Below are positions 32,728 to 41,140 of a stretch of 64,000 nucleotides of DNA, piece after piece; the stretch's first letter is position 1; each line of letters begins with the position of its first letter. The translations under genes were made by a program, and so were the position numbers. Origin of the DNA: Occallatibacter savannae (lineage in GTDB: Bacteria > Acidobacteriota > Terriglobia > Terriglobales > Acidobacteriaceae); the NCBI RefSeq assembly GCF_003131205.1, contig NZ_QFFY01000009.1, positions 1 through 64,000 of the forward strand, given 5' to 3'. The notes under the pieces are model-generated. The model was not told the DNA's origin. It searched no databases and was given only the letters and a program-made list of their open reading frames with translations.

Positions 32728-33348
32728 CTAAGCCGGGTCGCGTGTCAGGCGGCCGAGATCGTCGATCTGCATCTGCAGCCTGTTTGCCGCTCGATGGTTG
32801 AGCATGCCAATCGAGATGAAAACGACGGCAACGCACCCGGCAACAATGCTGAACCCGGCCAGTGCGGCTGCGGTGTGGAAAGGCCTGCCTGCTGCTCCAG
32901 TGACGCTCTTTGTGAACTGAAAAAGTCCTATCAGGAACACAGCCATTCCCGGCAAAAAGGGCAGGAGATACCAGGACCATACCGCGTTGAGCGCATCGCG
33001 CTGCCGCGCAAGTTCCGACGCCTGGAAGTCGATGCAACTCCGCAGGCCCATCTCGGCCGGCGCTGGGGTGGAAGAGGCTCGGCGGCGCAACTGAATGATG
33101 ACGTACACCGTCCCCACGATGATGAGACCGCAACCGGCGCGCAGCAGCAATGTTGGGAAAAGCCACGCATAGTACGCGAACACCCCGATAACAGCTGCGG
33201 CTGCCAGGTACTCGCGCAGGTTGCGATGCCGGACGACGCGCTCGAAGCTCGCGACTCTGCGACGGAGTTCTTCAGGTGTGAAGCGAGGAGGCTCACCCGA
33301 TGGCTGTTGCCAGAGACCGCGAATACGCGAATCAAAATCGTTCGTCAT
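32728..33348 (-). CDS. Membrane protein co-translated with sigma factor (putative anti-sigma)
   Basis: 206 aa. The soluble N-terminus RFTPEELRRRVASFERVVRHRN precedes two paired-TM regions (EYLAAAAVIGVFAYYAWLF plus LIIVGTVYVIIQL; LLPFLPGMAVFLIGLFQF plus AALAGFSIVAGCVAVVF). Its ATG overlaps the sigma gene stop by 4 nt (ATGA), arguing for stoichiometric co-expression and an anti-sigma or sensory role. It lacks the HxxxCxxC zinc anti-sigma motif, so this is inference from context. Confidence 0.75.
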   Translation of the reverse strand: MTNDFDSRIRGLWQQPSGEPPRFTPEELRRRVASFERVVRHRNLREYLAAAAVIGVFAYYAWLFPTLLLRAGCGLIIVGTVYVIIQLRRRASSTPAPAEMGLRSCIDFQASELARQRDALNAVWSWYLLPFLPGMAVFLIGLFQFTKSVTGAAGRPFHTAAALAGFSIVAGCVAVVFISIGMLNHRAANRLQMQIDDLGRLTRDPA

Positions 33349-33860
33349 GACTTTCCTCCGCTTTGAAATTTTGCTGTGAGAAGAATCTTTATCCTGTGAA
33401 TGCGCGTCGCGACGTTGCTGGGCGAGAGGCCCGTGATTTCGGCAATGCTCGACGAGTCGAAACCTTCAAGGAACAGCAGAACGAGCTGGCGATCGAGAGG
33501 CTTCAGTTCGCGAATGAGGCCGGTAAGCTTTTCGAGCGCAAGGTTTCGCTCGAGCGCCCGGTCGGACGCGCTCGCTAGATCGGCGATGTCGATGTCCTCG
33601 ATGCTCACGAGCGGCCGGGATCGCATGCGCCTGTCACTGACAACGTGCGAAGTGGCGACGTTGTGAGCGACGCGATATACCCAGGTGCGCAGCGAGCAGC
33701 GTCCGGCGTAGTTCTCGAAGCTGCGCCAGAGCGCGATATGAATGTCCTGGAGTAGATCGCGCCTCTTGTCAGGATCGGCTTCGTATGCGCGCGAGAGGCG
33801 ATCGAGAGCCGCTCCGTGCGATCGAACAGCCTCTTCGTAGAGATCTTCCGGGCTTGCCAT
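33345..33860 (-). CDS. ECF-like RNA polymerase sigma factor
   Basis: 171 aa. Region 2 contains RRDLLQDIHIALWRSFENYAGRCSLRTWVYRVAHNVATSHV. Region 4 contains LKPLDRQLVLLFLEGFDSSSIAEITGLSPSNVATRIHRIK, a helix-turn-helix. It is the size of group 4 sigma factors. The overlapping downstream membrane protein is the likely regulator. No target promoter motif could be recognised. Confidence 0.9.
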   Translation of the reverse strand: MASPEDLYEEAVRSHGAALDRLSRAYEADPDKRRDLLQDIHIALWRSFENYAGRCSLRTWVYRVAHNVATSHVVSDRRMRSRPLVSIEDIDIADLASASDRALERNLALEKLTGLIRELKPLDRQLVLLFLEGFDSSSIAEITGLSPSNVATRIHRIKILLTAKFQSGGKS

Positions 33861-33993
33861 CTCTCTGGAGATTCCCTTCTGTATAAGGTAGTCTCCGGCG
33901 GCAAGGATTTTTTACAGGGAAAGAAGCAGGTTTCTGCAGGGGATGTTGGGGAGTGGAGAAGATGGGATCAGGAGCAGAGCAGGTTAGGGATGT

Positions 33994-34027
33994 ATCCCAG
34001 GTCTCAGAATCGAGACCTGGGGCATCC
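33994..34027 (+). repeat. Dispersed palindromic element, copy 2
   Basis: Same unit as at 11378-11412: CCCAGGTCTC / GAGACCTGGG stem with AGAATC loop, flanked by AT before and GGCATCC after. It lies 46 nt beyond the 3' end of the DJ-1/PfpI gene, in the gap before the sigma gene. Confidence 0.9.
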
Positions 34028-34072
34028 AGGTGTGCTTGCTTTGATCAGCACCGAATCGCCGGAGCCCGGTGC

Positions 34073-34633
34073 TTACGCGTGGGCGTGTTCTGGTGCGTGG
34101 ACGACCGCCTCTATCAAGGCTTTGCTGAATGCGGGGATGTCGTCTGGCTTTCTGCTGAAAATGAATTGCCCGTCGGTCACGACAGCCTGATCGACCCAGT
34201 TTGCACCGGCGTTCTTGATGTCGGTCTTGAGCGAGGGCCATGAGGTGACGGTCTTGCCGCGCAGGGCGTCTGCCTCGATCAGGGTCCAGGGCCCATGGCA
34301 GATTGCTGCGACAGGCTTGCCGGTTGAGACGAACTGGCGCACGAAGTTGACTGCCGCCGGGTCCATGCGAAGGTGGTCGGGGTTCATGACGCCGCCGGGC
34401 AGCAGCAGCGCGTCATAGTCGTTCGGGTTGGCGTCCGCAAGTGGCAAATCTACCTTCACCGACTGTCCCCAGTCCTTCTTATTCCAGCCCTTGATCTCTC
34501 CGTTCTTGGGTGCGATCACGACTGTTGTAGCGCCCACATTGCTGAGAGCCTTCCGCGGCTCGGTGAGTTCAACCTGCTCGAATCCGTCTGTAGCTAAAAT
34601 AGCGATCTTCTTTCCGCGCAACTCTGAAGACAT
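34073..34633 (-). CDS. DJ-1/PfpI family protein
   Basis: 186 aa. KIAILATDGFEQVELTEP (Glu19), YDALLLPGGVMNPDHLR and PVAAICHGPWTLIEA with nucleophile Cys112-His113 match the PfpI/YhbO branch. Members are described as proteases, chaperones or glyoxalase/deglycase enzymes. GAAGAAGAAT upstream of the ATG is a weak SD. It is divergent from the aldo/keto reductase gene across about 175 nt. Confidence 0.92.
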   Translation of the reverse strand: MSSELRGKKIAILATDGFEQVELTEPRKALSNVGATTVVIAPKNGEIKGWNKKDWGQSVKVDLPLADANPNDYDALLLPGGVMNPDHLRMDPAAVNFVRQFVSTGKPVAAICHGPWTLIEADALRGKTVTSWPSLKTDIKNAGANWVDQAVVTDGQFIFSRKPDDIPAFSKALIEAVVHAPEHAHA

Positions 34634-34808
34634 TCTTCTTCCTCCTGATTTGTCCGTTCGCTCTGCATAGGACGACAGAACCTAAGTACGGGTTGCGCGC
34701 GAAAGGTGTGCATTTGGGGCTGTTCTGGTGGTCGAAACGGCTTGCGGCGTTGAGGCAAACTGCTCGATTTACCTGGCATCTCAGAGGGCTGAGATCATCC
34801 GGAGGGCC

Positions 34809-35942
34809 ATGGTGAAAAGACGCGACTTCATAGCGGGTGCGGGTGCGGCCGCAGCATTGATGCAATCAAAACGGATCGAGGCGGCGCAGATGTCTGAAGG
34901 AAACTCCGCTCAATCCATGAACGCGGAATCGAACTCAGGACAAGCCGCTGCGCGCATCCCGCGTGTCACGAATGCGGGAACGATGAAGGGCGAGATGCTC
35001 TATCGCGAACTGGGGTCGACGGGCGAGCAGGTATCCGTGATCGGACTGGGGGGCTCGCACCTGGGCAGGCCGAAAGTTGAAGAAGATGATGCGATCCGAT
35101 TGATTCACGAGGGGCTCGATCGCGGGATCAACTTCCTCGACAATTCGTGGGACTACAACGAGGGTCGCAGCGAAGAGCGCGTCGGCAAAGCGCTGTCGCA
35201 GGGCGGGTACCGGCAAAAGGCGTTCGTGATGACGAAGCTGGATGGCCGCACGAAAGAGGTAGCGACCAACCAGATCAACGACTCGCTGCGGCGTCTGAAG
35301 GTCGACCACATCGATCTGCTGCAGCATCACGAGGTGATTCGTTTCGATGACCCTGACCGCATCTTCGCCGAAGGCGGCGCGATGGAAGCAGTGGTGGAGG
35401 CCAGGCAGGCCGGCAAGGTGCGGCACATCGGATTCACCGGGCACAAGGATCCGCGCATCCATCTCTACATGCTCGAGGTTGCGCAGAAGCATGGATTCCA
35501 TTTCGATACGGTACAGATGCCGGTGAACATCATGGACGCGCACTTCCGCAGCTTTTCGCAGATGGTGGTTCCGGAAGCGGTGAAGCAGAAGATCGGCGTG
35601 CTGGGGATGAAGAGCTTCGGAGACGGGATCATTCTGAAGAGCGGCGCAGTGCAGCCAATGGATTGCCTGCACTACTCGCTCAATCTGCCCATTTCCGTGC
35701 TCATCACCGGAATCGATTCGAAGATGCTGCTGGACCAGGCGTTCACGGCGGTCAAGGACTTTAAGCCGATGGACGAGAGTGCAGTTGCTGCGCTGATCGG
35801 GAAGACGGAACAGGTTGCGATGAGCGGCAAATATGAGCTGTTCAAGACGACGTCGCACTTCGATACTACGGCGCGTCATCCTGACTGGCTGGGAGCGGAT
35901 ACGCCGGCAGTGCAGAAGCTCTCGCCGCAGCTGCCGGGGTGA
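34809..35942 (+). CDS. Tat-exported aldo/keto reductase
   Basis: 377 aa from the ATG at 34809, preceded by GGAGG. The N-terminus MVKRRDFIAGAGAAAAL is a twin-arginine signal. The AKR barrel starts near residue 60 (RELGSTGEQVSVIGLGGSHLG). The catalytic tetrad is visible: Asp and Tyr in FLDNSWDYNEG, Lys in FVMTKLDGR, and His in IDLLQHHEV. Export of an NADPH-type enzyme by Tat would require a folded, cofactor-loaded protein. The substrate is unknown. Confidence 0.9.
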   Translation: MVKRRDFIAGAGAAAALMQSKRIEAAQMSEGNSAQSMNAESNSGQAAARIPRVTNAGTMKGEMLYRELGSTGEQVSVIGLGGSHLGRPKVEEDDAIRLIHEGLDRGINFLDNSWDYNEGRSEERVGKALSQGGYRQKAFVMTKLDGRTKEVATNQINDSLRRLKVDHIDLLQHHEVIRFDDPDRIFAEGGAMEAVVEARQAGKVRHIGFTGHKDPRIHLYMLEVAQKHGFHFDTVQMPVNIMDAHFRSFSQMVVPEAVKQKIGVLGMKSFGDGIILKSGAVQPMDCLHYSLNLPISVLITGIDSKMLLDQAFTAVKDFKPMDESAVAALIGKTEQVAMSGKYELFKTTSHFDTTARHPDWLGADTPAVQKLSPQLPG

Positions 35943-35943
35943 G

Positions 35944-35966
35944 GCAAGCGCCTATCCAGCTTGCTC
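35944..35966. terminator. Weak hairpin between convergent genes
   Basis: GCAAGC and GCTTGC form a 6-bp stem with a 9-nt loop between the AKR stop and the end of the convergent secreted protein gene. There is no clear T-tract, so assignment as a terminator is tentative. Confidence 0.3.
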
Positions 35967-36540
35967 ATTGTATTGCGGCGGCGGTGACCGATAGCTGCAT
36001 GCTGCCTTTTGAATCGAGGGCGTCGGACGTGAACAGGACTGTGGACTTCCCAGTCGGAATGAGCACTACGGCCTGCCATTTGTTCTGCCGAATGATCGGT
36101 TGACGAAGTAGCGGCTCCCGACCTTCAGCAACGCTGCTGATGTCGGCACTGATGTCGAAGGCGAGTTGCCGCCCGACTTCGTGGGCACGACTTGCATCGA
36201 TGTTCACGCCAACGTCGACGTACTGAAACTGCGTATTCACGAGTGCGTTTGGCTTGTCCGAGGTTGTTGTCGATCCCGTGACGATCGGGACTCTTGAGTT
36301 TGTGCGGATTGAGGCGCTTTTATTGTTCTGGGTGCTGAGCGTCGTTACGTACGTGCGAGTGTTGGTGGGCTTGCCGTCTGCCCCGAGTTCCTGCACTACA
36401 AACTCGAAATGATAAAAGCGACTTGGAGGGTCACCGGCTCTCGGTGTCTCGGGAGCTGTGGTTTGCTCCTGCGCGATTGCAGCGCTCGCGAACATAGGTG
36501 CGAGCAGCAGGAGGGCGAAGAAGAAGCTGGGTTTACGCAT
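35965..36540 (-). CDS. Secreted protein of unknown function (sigma module)
   Basis: 191 aa with a signal peptide MRKPSFFFALLLLAPMFASA, cleavage probably after AIA. The mature part includes FYHFEFVVQELGADGKPTNTRTYVTTLST and VNTQFQYVDVGVNIDA, a predominantly beta-like pattern. I recognise no named domain. It follows the putative anti-sigma gene by 9 nt on the same strand, so it is probably the third gene of that operon. Confidence 0.78.
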   Translation of the reverse strand: MRKPSFFFALLLLAPMFASAAIAQEQTTAPETPRAGDPPSRFYHFEFVVQELGADGKPTNTRTYVTTLSTQNNKSASIRTNSRVPIVTGSTTTSDKPNALVNTQFQYVDVGVNIDASRAHEVGRQLAFDISADISSVAEGREPLLRQPIIRQNKWQAVVLIPTGKSTVLFTSDALDSKGSMQLSVTAAAIQ

Positions 36541-36549
36541 GAGTTCTCC

Positions 36550-37098
36550 TCAATTCTGATCAGTCTTCAATGACGGAAGCGGCGCGATACGGATCGCCGT
36601 GATGTTTACCGGCTCGTCGATGTGCTGACGGTCTTCTACAAGCGCCCTTCGGTCCTCTTCCTGTGCTTCGTTTCCGAAGCGCTCGATAGCCTGCTCCTCT
36701 TCGCTGAGCGGATGGAGAGTTGGGAAAAGATCGAGCTTGGGTCGGGCGTTGACGCTCTTTAGGACTCGAGCTTGGCTTTGTTTGCGGTCCCGTGCATGTG
36801 TGCTCGAAACTAATTTGGGAGCAGTTCGAAGAATGGGGGCCTGCAGTTGCGGAACTGGTTTAGTCACCGGCGCGTAGGCCTGGTGTTGCGGATGTGGAGC
36901 ATTGAATAAAGAAGCTGAGAACAAAAGAAGCAGGGCAGCAACAGGCACAGGAATCGCAATGAGTAGCCAGCGCAGGCGGGAGCGATTCACCTCACTCGCG
37001 ACCCGCCCCAGGATACGCTGCTCGAGACCAACCCGCGGCTCGGCGTAGCGGGAGAGTTCTGCGTCGATAAGGCGATCGAGGTCGTCGCGCTCAGACAT
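36550..37098 (-). CDS. Single-pass membrane protein, putative anti-sigma factor
   Basis: 182 aa. The cytoplasmic N-terminus LDRLIDAELSRYAEPRVGLEQRILGRV is followed by one TM (about residues 44-66, LLIAIPVPVAALLLLFSASLF) and a Pro/Arg-rich outer part. Its start overlaps the sigma factor stop by 8 nt. Topology and coupling suggest an anti-sigma factor, but it contains no cysteine and therefore no zinc anti-sigma motif. Confidence 0.78.
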   Translation of the reverse strand: MSERDDLDRLIDAELSRYAEPRVGLEQRILGRVASEVNRSRLRWLLIAIPVPVAALLLLFSASLFNAPHPQHQAYAPVTKPVPQLQAPILRTAPKLVSSTHARDRKQSQARVLKSVNARPKLDLFPTLHPLSEEEQAIERFGNEAQEEDRRALVEDRQHIDEPVNITAIRIAPLPSLKTDQN

Positions 37099-37684
37099 AG
37101 TGCGTCTCCTTCGTCGACGTCAGCTTCTGCCGCAGGATCTGCCGCGCCCGCTGCAGGCGCGTGCGCACAGTGCCTTCCGGGATGCTGAGGATCTGCCCGA
37201 TCTCGCGGGAGTTCAGTTCTTCGAATGCGGAGAGCACGAGCGGAACACGAAGATCCTCCGGAAGTGAATCGATCAATGCATGCACTGTTGCCTGCTGGTT
37301 GGCTTCAGAGATGGCTTCGTGCGGGCCGGCATGGGATGACGCGAACGCATCGAGCAATTGCGGATCTTCCGCCGCAGCTGCGGATGAGGATGAGCGCCGC
37401 TTGTGATCAATCGCCACGCGCCACGCCACGCGAGCGAGATAGGCACGCTCGTTCTCTGCCTCTTTCCAGCCGGCGTGGCGATACAGCTTCAAGAAAGTCT
37501 CCTGTACCGCGTCCTCCGCGTCGTGGGAGTTGAGCAGAACCGCATAGGCCACCTTGAAAACGAAGCGCGACTGGTGCTGTACGAGCGCCGAGAACTCCGC
37601 GTCTGCATCGGTGGCCAAAATCTGCGAACTCCTTACCGGCAACCCTGAAATGCTAACTCCAGGGCTGAGGTCCGCGATGTTCAT
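37091..37684 (-). CDS. ECF RNA polymerase sigma factor
   Basis: 197 aa. Region 2 is at about residues 28-95 (LVQHQSRFVFKVAYAVLLNSHDAEDAVQETFLKLYRHAGW, then ARVAWRVAIDHKRR). Region 4 is at about 135-185 (SLPEDLRVPLVLSAFEELNSREIGQILSIPEGTVRTRLQRARQIL). It is a canonical ECF sigma. The 3' end overlaps the putative anti-sigma gene. The roughly 24 residue N-terminal extension before the sigma fold may mean a later start. Confidence 0.92.
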   Translation of the reverse strand: MNIADLSPGVSISGLPVRSSQILATDADAEFSALVQHQSRFVFKVAYAVLLNSHDAEDAVQETFLKLYRHAGWKEAENERAYLARVAWRVAIDHKRRSSSSAAAAEDPQLLDAFASSHAGPHEAISEANQQATVHALIDSLPEDLRVPLVLSAFEELNSREIGQILSIPEGTVRTRLQRARQILRQKLTSTKETHYV

Positions 37685-37731
37685 ACCCTAAGACGGAGCG
37701 GTGTGCCGGAGTGTTCGGGTTTCTCGCGTGC

Positions 37732-37768
37732 AAAAAGATTAGGCCCGCCTCTCAGTGAGAAGCGGGCC
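37732..37768 (-). terminator. Intrinsic terminator of the rimP-nusA-infB operon
   Basis: On the minus strand, GGCCCGCTTCTC / GAGAGGCGGGCC form a 12-bp stem (one G-U) with an ACT loop, followed by TAATCTTTTT. It begins 22 nt after the infB stop. Confidence 0.9.
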
Positions 37769-37789
37769 CGATTCGGTGCTGCTGTGCGG

Positions 37790-40700
37790 TTAAGCTTTGG
37801 CTGAAGTCAGCTGGCCGAGGTCAGCTGCCATCTTCTCCGTGGAGAAGGCTTCGAGCGTGTCGCCTTCCTTCAGGTCGCCGAATCCGGCGATGCCGATACC
37901 GCACTCCATGCCGTTCGTCACTTCGCGGGCATCGTCCTTGAACCGCTTGAGCGATCCAATCTTGCCCTTGAAGATCTGTTCGCCATCGCGCATCACCTTG
38001 ATCTCCGAGTCGCGGCGGATGGAGCCGTCCTGTACACGGCAGCCCGCGATGGTGCCGACCTTCGGAATTCTGAAGACGGTGAGCACCTGGGCACGGCCCA
38101 TGTAGTTTTCCTTGAAGGTAGGCTCGAGCAGTCCAAGCATTGCGAGACGCATCTCGTCTTGCAGTTCGTAGATGATAGAGTGCAGCCGGATCTCCACATC
38201 TTCCTGCTGCGCCAGTTCAGCGGCCTTGCGCTCGGGGCGCACGTTGAAGCCGATGATGATGGCGTTGGAAGCGGTGGCGAGCAGCACGTCGCTCTCGGTG
38301 ATGGAACCGACACCGGAGTGGATGACCTTGACGCGTACCTTCTCGGTGGACATGCGGACGAGCGAGTCGGCCAGCACTTCGACCGAACCGGTCACGTCGC
38401 CCTTGATGATCAGCGGGAGGTCCTTCACGCCAGCCTGGCGGATCTGCTCGGCGAGTCCTTCGAGCGAGACGCGGGAGCTCTTGGCCAGTGTGGCCTCGCG
38501 TTCCTTCATCTTGCGGTACTGCGCAATGCCCTTGGCCTTGTCGCGGTCCGCAACTGCGAGGAAGGTATCGCCGGATTCCGGCATCGCTTCGAGTCCGAGC
38601 ACTTCGACCGGAGTTGACGGGCCAGCCTCTTCCAGAGCGCGTCCGCGATCGTCGAACATGGCGCGAACCTTGCCGTAGGTGTTGCCGACGATGTAGCTGT
38701 CGTTCAGGCGCAGGGTTCCATCCTGCACCAGCACGGTAGCCACCGCACCACGTCCGCGATCGAGCTTGGCTTCGAGAACGGAGCCGACGGCCTTGCGTCC
38801 GGGTGTTGCTTTGGGACCCTTGATGTCAGACACGAGGCAGATCATCTCGAGCAGGCGATCGAGGTTCTCGCGTTTCTTTGCCGATACGCGAACGTAGGGA
38901 GTCTCGCCACCCCATTCGTCCGGGGTGAGGCCGCGATCGGCGAGCTGTTTCATCACGCGATCGGGATTGGCCTCCGGCTTATCGATCTTGTTTACCGCAA
39001 CGATGATGGGAACGTCCGCTGCTTTGGCGTGATCGATGGCTTCGAGGGTCTGCGGCATGGCGCCGTCATCGGCTGCAACAACGATGACGACGATGTCGGT
39101 GACCTTGGCGCCGCGTGCACGCATGCGGGTGAAGGCCTCGTGGCCCGGCGTGTCGAGGAAGACGATCTCGCGGCCGGAAGCCGGAGAGCCTTCCTTGGTG
39201 AACCGGACTTTGTAGGCGCCGATGTGCTGCGTGATGCCGCCGGCTTCTCCTGCAGCAACGTCGGTTTCGCGGATCGCGTCGAGCAGCGATGTCTTGCCGT
39301 GATCGACGTGGCCCATGACGGTGACCACAGGAGCGCGCGGGACTTCGACGAAGTCCGTCTTCTCGGTATCGAGAACTTCTTCGATGGCCTGATTCTCGAG
39401 CTCTTCTTCGTAGCTGATGACGGTGGCAGCCGCACCGAATTTCGCGGCGACGTCCTTGACCATCTCAGCGTCGAGCGACTGGTTGACTGTGACAAAGACT
39501 CCGCGCATGAGCAGGATTGCGATGAGGTCCTTGGCGCGGATTTCGAGCTTTTCCGCGAGGTCCTTAACGCTGATGCCTTCGGTCACGGTGATTTCACGCG
39601 TGATGGGGAGCGGCTCGTCGCTGAAGTTGGCTGCGCCACCAAAACGCGGAGGTGGCACAAAGCCCTTCATCGGGCCTTCTTTGGTCTTCGGATACTGCTG
39701 GCCACTGCGACGGCCTCGGTTGTTCGAGGCGCGTTGCGGCCGAGGAGCTTCTCCGGCGGGAGGTGCTCCGCCCGGTCCACCGGGACGAGGTCCGCCAAAG
39801 CCGGGCCTTGCACCGAAGCCGGGGCGCGCGCCGAACCCGGGACGAGCGCCTGGAGCGCCGCCGGGGCCACCGGGAGTAAATCCGGTGCGTGTCGGGTGCT
39901 TGGGACGTGGTCCTCCGGCAGGGAACTGGCCGGGAGCGCCCGGAGTGCGCTGCTGGAAGCCGCCCGGAGCGCCTGTGGGTCTGCGATCGAAGATGGGTCG
40001 GCCGCGCTGCAGGCCTCCACCTTGCGGAGCAGCGGGCGCGGTAGTGCTTGCGGCGGCTACCGGGGGCGCCTTGTACACGGGACGCGGCCCGGTCTGCGGC
40101 ATTACAACGCGGCGTGGAGCGGGCACCGGCGGCGCTGGTGGCGCTTCGGGAGCCTTCTCCTCCGGAGGGGCCGGAGCGGCTGCAGCGGGAGCGATGGGCT
40201 CGGCTGGTGTTTCCGTTACGGGTGGCACCGGAGCCGCTGGTGCAGGTGCTGCGGCAACGGATGCTGTCGAGGCGGCGATCTCCGGCTTCTCGGGCGCCGC
40301 AGGTGCTGGGGGCGCTGGCGCAGCGGCGGCAGGAGGCTTCGGTGCGACAACCACCACCGGTTTCGCGGGCTCGGCTGCAGCCGGCTTCGGCGCTGCCGCC
40401 GCAGTGGGCGGCACGGCAGCGGGCGGTCGTACCACCACGTTCTGCGGCGGGACCACCGTCACTGCTGGACGCGGAGCCGCTGCGCCGGCCGGTGCCTTCG
40501 CAACAACGGTTCCAGCCGGAGGCTTGGAAGCGATCGCAGGCGCCGGGGGCTGCACGATGGCGGGTGCTGGCCGGGGCTGGGGCACAATCTTGCGGGGCTC
40601 GGGACGCGCGGGCGCGGCCGGCGGTGCTGCTGCGGCGGGCGCTGCGGGCTTTGCCGGCGCCTTCGCCACAACGGGCGCTGGCGGCACCGCTGCTTTGCTG

Positions 40701-41023
40701 GGCGGCACCATGCTCTTGCGAGCTTCTGCCTCTTGTTCCTGCTTCTTGGCCAGAATGGCCTTCATCACGTCGCCGGGCTTGGAAACGTGAGAGAGATCGA
40801 TTTTCGGTGTAATCGCCTGGGACGCGCGCGAAGACCCGGCACCTTGACCTGCGGGGCGCGATCCTGGCTGGAGTTGCGCGCGAACCTTGTCAGCTTCGTG
40901 CCCTTCGATCGAACTCGAGTGTGTCTTGCCTTCAGCCAGACCGAGTTCCGCGAGGACGTCAAGAATCTGCCTGCTCTTGACTTCCAACTCGCGCGCGAGA
41001 TCGTTAATTCGAACCTTGCTCAT
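37790..41023 (-). CDS. infB: Translation initiation factor IF-2
   Basis: 1077 aa, longer than E. coli IF-2 (890). An IF2_N module is at residues 1-50 (VRINDLARELEVKSRQILDVL). A Pro/Ala-rich low-complexity linker follows (about 85-380), then a Gly/Arg/Pro stretch with repeated GARPGF units (about 380-430). A second IF2_N-like module lies near 490-540 (ISVKDLAEKLEIRAKDLIAILL). The GTPase has GHVDHGKT near residue 567, DTPGHEAF and NKIDKP. It places fMet-tRNA on the 30S subunit. Confidence 0.97.
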   Translation of the reverse strand: MSKVRINDLARELEVKSRQILDVLAELGLAEGKTHSSSIEGHEADKVRAQLQPGSRPAGQGAGSSRASQAITPKIDLSHVSKPGDVMKAILAKKQEQEAEARKSMVPPSKAAVPPAPVVAKAPAKPAAPAAAAPPAAPARPEPRKIVPQPRPAPAIVQPPAPAIASKPPAGTVVAKAPAGAAAPRPAVTVVPPQNVVVRPPAAVPPTAAAAPKPAAAEPAKPVVVVAPKPPAAAAPAPPAPAAPEKPEIAASTASVAAAPAPAAPVPPVTETPAEPIAPAAAAPAPPEEKAPEAPPAPPVPAPRRVVMPQTGPRPVYKAPPVAAASTTAPAAPQGGGLQRGRPIFDRRPTGAPGGFQQRTPGAPGQFPAGGPRPKHPTRTGFTPGGPGGAPGARPGFGARPGFGARPGFGGPRPGGPGGAPPAGEAPRPQRASNNRGRRSGQQYPKTKEGPMKGFVPPPRFGGAANFSDEPLPITREITVTEGISVKDLAEKLEIRAKDLIAILLMRGVFVTVNQSLDAEMVKDVAAKFGAAATVISYEEELENQAIEEVLDTEKTDFVEVPRAPVVTVMGHVDHGKTSLLDAIRETDVAAGEAGGITQHIGAYKVRFTKEGSPASGREIVFLDTPGHEAFTRMRARGAKVTDIVVIVVAADDGAMPQTLEAIDHAKAADVPIIVAVNKIDKPEANPDRVMKQLADRGLTPDEWGGETPYVRVSAKKRENLDRLLEMICLVSDIKGPKATPGRKAVGSVLEAKLDRGRGAVATVLVQDGTLRLNDSYIVGNTYGKVRAMFDDRGRALEEAGPSTPVEVLGLEAMPESGDTFLAVADRDKAKGIAQYRKMKEREATLAKSSRVSLEGLAEQIRQAGVKDLPLIIKGDVTGSVEVLADSLVRMSTEKVRVKVIHSGVGSITESDVLLATASNAIIIGFNVRPERKAAELAQQEDVEIRLHSIIYELQDEMRLAMLGLLEPTFKENYMGRAQVLTVFRIPKVGTIAGCRVQDGSIRRDSEIKVMRDGEQIFKGKIGSLKRFKDDAREVTNGMECGIGIAGFGDLKEGDTLEAFSTEKMAADLGQLTSAKA

Positions 41024-41140
41024 CCGCCTCTTTTCAGAATGTGCTGCCCAAAGCCCTTAGTCGCTCATAGCTACCTCATGGCATTGGAGGTTTGCGTTAC
41101 CACCATTATCGCTTGAATGGCGTTGAAGAGCGCGACGCAT

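Noticed and set aside
38992..41116. Long plus-strand frames opposite infB (up to about 695 codons)
   Set aside because: They are antisense shadows of the Pro/Ala-rich IF-2 linker. Their composition is driven by the real gene.
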